Assembly: GCA_949744025.1 (NCBI GenBank)
Contig: CATJWA010000272.1
Location: 1 to 23,959 of the forward strand
Reading direction: 5' to 3'
Source: an uncultured Eubacteriales bacterium
GTDB lineage: Bacteria > Bacillota > Clostridia > Oscillospirales > Oscillospiraceae
Length of the DNA: 23,959 nt
Shown here: piece by piece, positions 22,032-23,959 of the stretch
Position numbering within the stretch: the stretch's first letter is position 1
Layout of the letters: the number at the start of each line of letters is the position of its first letter
Notes under the pieces: model-generated
The model's input: the letters and a program-made list of their open reading frames with translations, nothing else
Told to the model about the DNA's origin: nothing
The model's database searches: none
Translations under genes and position numbers: made by a program

Positions 22032-23107
22032 ACATGAGCAATGAAGAAATGAAGCAGGCTCTTGTGGATAAGCTGTCCGCAGAGCAGGACAAATACCGGG
22101 CGTGGCTGCTGGAGCAGCCCCCGGAGGAAATCTTGAACTATTGCTACGAATATGCAATGCGCGAAGATTTAATTTGCAGTATGAAGTCCGCAGACCTGTC
22201 GGGAGCCGAAATGTCGGCTTTGTTGTCTGCGTATGCCCCACTGGATGAGCTTTACAGAGAGTTTGACAAGCGGGAAACCGATATGCTTTACGCGATGCCT
22301 GAGTGCATCTCAGAACACGCAAACGGCATTCTCGCTCGATGGCGTGAATCACCAGTCTATACCCAGTCTGGAGCTTATGCCAGCGAGCATGGGGAGCTGG
22401 ACGCTTACCGCAGCTCCAACAAGGCGAATCTGGCCTGCAAGGAGGCAATCCACAGTGCTATTCGGGACAGCTATCACGATAACTGCCTTGATACAAAAGA
22501 AGCCGTCCGGCAGGTCGTGGATGCTTTCGGCTATGACCGTACCTTGTATATCCTTGCCCTGACCGTCCGGCACATGGATTGGGATGCTCGCTTTTCTCGC
22601 AGCAACAAGGAGTGGGCAAAAACGATTCCCGTCCCCGATGATAAGGACGCATGGGGCGATGACCGCACAACGCAATATATCGTGTCGCAGTCACACCCCG
22701 GCTTGGTTGACCTGTTCATCAATCAGGCGCGGCGTGACTTCCTGCTTACCCAGCCTCTCACCACCGAGGAAATCCATACAGAGGCGGCGCGGCTGCTGGA
22801 CAGGCTGAAACAGCCGCAGGAGCCGAACAGCCCCAGCGGAACCCACTTCATGGCAGAGGTGTCCGCAGATTTTATGATGCGGGCCAGCACAAAGGATACG
22901 GAAAAGCTGCAAAAGCTGCTGCCGTTTCAATCGCTTTCCCTGTCAACGCTCACAGACCGCAAGGGCGTATTTGCCATGATCTCAAAAGAGGAAAACCTCG
23001 ACCAGCCCCTGCAAAAGCGCAGGCCCTCCGTCCGCTCCAAGCTCCAAAAGACGCAGGAGGCAACTTCGCCGAAAATTTCGGCGAAGTCAAAGGGGCAGGA
23101 ACGCTGA
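22028..23107 (+). CDS. DUF3848/DUF3849 protein
   Basis: This 359-residue protein is encoded just after the giant gene with an ATGA overlap; TTGGAGG precedes the start. The N-terminal part (LEQPPEEILNYCYEYAMRED, SGAEMSALLS) matches DUF3848. The middle (YRSSNKANLACKEAIHSAIR, FGYDRTLYILALTVRHMDWD, YIVSQSHPGLVDLFINQARR) matches DUF3849. Both are ICE-associated domains without a proven activity. The C-terminus carries RRPSVRSKLQK, resembling the tails of the two upstream polyvalent proteins, then the palindrome-encoded SPKISAKS. Codon usage around 22150-22560 is somewhat richer in A/T than in the flanks. It is probably cytoplasmic and part of the same functional set as the giant protein. Confidence 0.85.
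   Translation: MNMSNEEMKQALVDKLSAEQDKYRAWLLEQPPEEILNYCYEYAMREDLICSMKSADLSGAEMSALLSAYAPLDELYREFDKRETDMLYAMPECISEHANGILARWRESPVYTQSGAYASEHGELDAYRSSNKANLACKEAIHSAIRDSYHDNCLDTKEAVRQVVDAFGYDRTLYILALTVRHMDWDARFSRSNKEWAKTIPVPDDKDAWGDDRTTQYIVSQSHPGLVDLFINQARRDFLLTQPLTTEEIHTEAARLLDRLKQPQEPNSPSGTHFMAEVSADFMMRASTKDTEKLQKLLPFQSLSLSTLTDRKGVFAMISKEENLDQPLQKRRPSVRSKLQKTQEATSPKISAKSKGQER
23060..23088. repeat. Palindromic element copy 2, in-frame in DUF3849 gene
   Basis: ACTTCGCCGAAA and TTTCGGCGAAGT are perfect 12-bp arms around one central A. It is read in the same phase as copy 1 and again gives T-SPKISAKS, six codons before the stop. A strong hairpin in the mRNA is also expected here, shortly before mobC. 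Confidence 0.78.
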
Positions 23108-23446
23108 ATGAAAAACCGCAAGCGCAATATTCCCCTGATGTTTTGGGTCACGCAGGAGGAACGGGAGCAGATCGAACAGAAGATGGTGCAGCTCGGCACA
23201 GCCAACATGAGCGCCTATCTCCGCAAGATCGCCATTGACGGCTATGTGGTGCGTCTGGATTTGCCGGAGCTTCAGGAGATGGTTTCGCTCCTGCGCCGGT
23301 CAAGCAACAATCTCAATCAGCTTGCTCGCCGCGCCAATGAGACGGGGCGCGTTTACCCGGAGGACATACAGGACATCCGACAGAAACAGGAACAGCTATG
23401 GGACGCGGCAAAGGATATTCTGCGCTCGCTGTCAAGGCTGCATTAA
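23108..23446 (+). CDS. mobC: MobC-family relaxosome accessory protein
   Basis: This 112-residue protein has an N-terminal ribbon-helix-helix-like part (NIPLMFWVTQEEREQIEQKM, TANMSAYLRKIAIDGYVV) and the MobC signature SLLRRSSNNLNQLARRANET, followed by GRVYPEDIQDIRQKQEQLWD. MobC proteins bind near oriT and help the relaxase open the nick region. The gene starts directly after the DUF3849 stop, with a weak GGGGCAGGA site. A relaxase gene would commonly follow, but only 101 bp separate mobC from the next gene, so the relaxase must be elsewhere. Length and motifs are normal. Confidence 0.9.
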   Translation: MKNRKRNIPLMFWVTQEEREQIEQKMVQLGTANMSAYLRKIAIDGYVVRLDLPELQEMVSLLRRSSNNLNQLARRANETGRVYPEDIQDIRQKQEQLWDAAKDILRSLSRLH

Positions 23447-23450
23447 GGGC

Positions 23451-23546
23451 ATGGCGGGCGGTCTTTCCGAGGCCGTCCGCCGTATCCTTGCGAGATTCCG
23501 GCTTTCCCGGTATCATATAGTCAGAAAAGGCAAAGGAGGCCGATGA
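23451..23546 (+). CDS. Possible 31-residue basic peptide
   Basis: A short frame begins 4 bp after the mobC stop and ends TGA one base before the next gene's ATG. It reads MAGGLSEAVRRILARF and then a Lys/Arg-rich tail. The tight fit between the two genes suggests translational coupling, but the ribosome site is weak (AAGGGC) and a hairpin occupies its first third. I recognise no family. The stretch may instead be non-coding oriT-like sequence. Confidence 0.3.
   Translation: MAGGLSEAVRRILARFRLSRYHIVRKGKGGR
23453..23490 (+). other. oriT-like hairpin plus TATCCTTGC
   Basis: GGCGGGCGG (23453-23461) and CCGTCCGCC (23473-23481) form a 9-bp inverted repeat with one G.T pair. It is followed two bases later by TATCCTTGC (23483-23491), one base longer than the IncP/VirD2-type nic core TATCCTGC. 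The site abuts mobC. An inverted repeat immediately before the nick core is the IncP-type arrangement. This is suggestive only. Confidence 0.3.
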
Positions 23547-23547
23547 T

Positions 23548-23838
23548 ATGAAGTTCTTATTTAAGCTGCTGGCCGCTCCCGTTGTGGTGCTGCTCACCGC
23601 GTTTGTCTGGCTCTGCTCCGGCCTGCTGTACTGCTCGGCGTGGATATTCGGCCTTGCCGCCTCGCTGGTGGGCATCCTCGGCGTTGCGGTGCTGATAACC
23701 GGCTCGGTGCAAAACGGTATCTGCCTGCTGCTGATCGCCCTTGCCGTCAGCCCTGTGGGGCTTCCCATGGTGGCCGCGTGGGTGATAGGCCAGATTCAGA
23801 AAATACGGTACGCCATTCAGGACAGGGTGTACGGATAA
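23548..23838 (+). CDS. CD1845-type small membrane protein
   Basis: This 96-residue protein starts MKFLFKLLAAPVVVLLTAFV after AAAGGAGG. It consists almost wholly of hydrophobic helices (about residues 5-27, 30-52 and 55-82) and ends in a short basic cytoplasmic tail (QIQKIRYAIQDRVYG). This matches the CD1845 family found beside the mobilisation genes of C. difficile-type ICEs. The function is unknown; a role near the relaxosome or coupling protein at the membrane can be inferred from position only. It is the last plus-strand gene before a bidirectional terminator. Confidence 0.8.
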   Translation: MKFLFKLLAAPVVVLLTAFVWLCSGLLYCSAWIFGLAASLVGILGVAVLITGSVQNGICLLLIALAVSPVGLPMVAAWVIGQIQKIRYAIQDRVYG

Positions 23839-23841
23839 ACG

Positions 23842-23880
23842 AAAAACCTCCGTTGCTTCTCATAGCATCGGAGGTTTTTT
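23842..23880. terminator. Bidirectional intrinsic terminator
   Basis: AAAAACCTCCG (23842-23852) pairs with CGGAGGTTTTT (23869-23879), with a 16-nt loop. T runs are present on both strands, so it can end the plus-strand operon and the convergent regulator gene. The regulator's stop codon lies at the right foot of the stem. Confidence 0.88.
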
Positions 23881-23959
23881 ATGGCTCTAAATTGTTCTCG
23901 TCAAAGAGCGGCGAATTGAAAAACTCGGTAAGGCCGATTCCAAAGCCTTGGCATAGCTC
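23879..23959 (-). CDS. Xre-type HTH regulator, C-terminus (partial)
   Basis: On the minus strand, 26 codons read from the window edge give ELCQGFGIGLTEFFNSPLFD and then ENNLEP before TAA at 23881-23879. The pattern 'L/C-x-G-F/L-G-I-x-L-x-E-F-F' is the end of the last helices of a Cro/C1-type (Xre) helix-turn-helix domain, so the protein is short and ends just after the domain. It is convergent with the CD1845-type gene and shares its terminator. Such repressors often control ICE transfer operons. The start is outside the window. Confidence 0.7.
   Translation of the reverse strand, partial: ELCQGFGIGLTEFFNSPLFDENNLEP

Noticed and set aside
1..23959. Group II intron, IS element, CRISPR array or tRNA
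   Set aside because: Such insertions are frequent in these ICEs, but I saw no reverse transcriptase, transposase, spaced repeat series or tRNA cloverleaf. Genes fill almost all of the window.

Overview
The window is the interior of an integrative and conjugative element (ICE) of the kind found in gut Clostridia (C. difficile CTn-like, Oscillospiraceae/Lachnospiraceae hosts). This rests on family content and order: a Maff2 fragment, a CD1112-type VirB6/TrbL-like protein, PrgI, VirB4, a CD1108-type NlpC/P60 protein, DUF4315, a CD1107/DUF4366 protein, topoisomerase III, ArdC-N/YodL and giant 'polyvalent' proteins, DUF3848/3849, MobC and CD1845. The DNA is GC-rich with Firmicutes-type AGGAGG ribosome-binding sites. 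No rRNA, tRNA, CRISPR array, IS transposase or integrase is visible, and neither element end is in the window.

Layout. Bases 1-190 hold the 3' end of a Maff2-type gene next to a diverged, inverted copy of the same segment. Bases 265-8219 are a tightly packed mating-apparatus operon: VirB6-like, XF1762/GNAT-like, PrgI, VirB4, a beta-class DNA methyltransferase, an NlpC/P60 wall hydrolase, DUF4315, DUF4366 and a small Cys-rich protein. Most junctions are ATGA overlaps. Bases 8220-8996 are a self-contained RelB/RelE-type toxin-antitoxin cassette with its own sigma-A promoter and terminator. Bases 9019-11386 carry topB and a small conserved protein, closed by a strong terminator. Bases 11473-23107 carry the polyvalent block: an ArdC-N/zincin/YodL/DUF4316 protein whose N-terminus is split by a one-base frameshift, a TTRAP-like protein, a 2,823-residue protein (ArdC-N-like, MutS-N-like, LPD domains, N6-methylase and SNF2 helicase) and a DUF3848/3849 protein. 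A complete tnpV gene lies in another frame inside the giant gene. Bases 23108-23838 hold mobC, a possible 31-residue ORF over an oriT-like hairpin, and a CD1845-type membrane protein. The right edge has a bidirectional terminator and the C-terminus of an opposite-strand Xre-type regulator.

How the genes probably work together (inference from families). VirB6-like, PrgI, VirB4 and the NlpC/P60 protein build and energise the channel and open the wall. MobC helps a relaxase, not in this window, at oriT. TopB, the methyltransferase and the polyvalent proteins handle or protect DNA during transfer and establishment. The toxin-antitoxin pair stabilises the element.

The observations most worth checking are the head-to-head inverted Maff2 segments (shufflon-like geometry), tnpV overprinted on the giant gene's linker, a palindrome in two different genes that encodes the same octapeptide, a clamp-binding-like QLALF motif beside the MutS-like domain, a shared PSVxxKL-type C-terminal motif on three consecutive proteins, the frameshift that creates an ATGA junction, and an oriT-like site after mobC.
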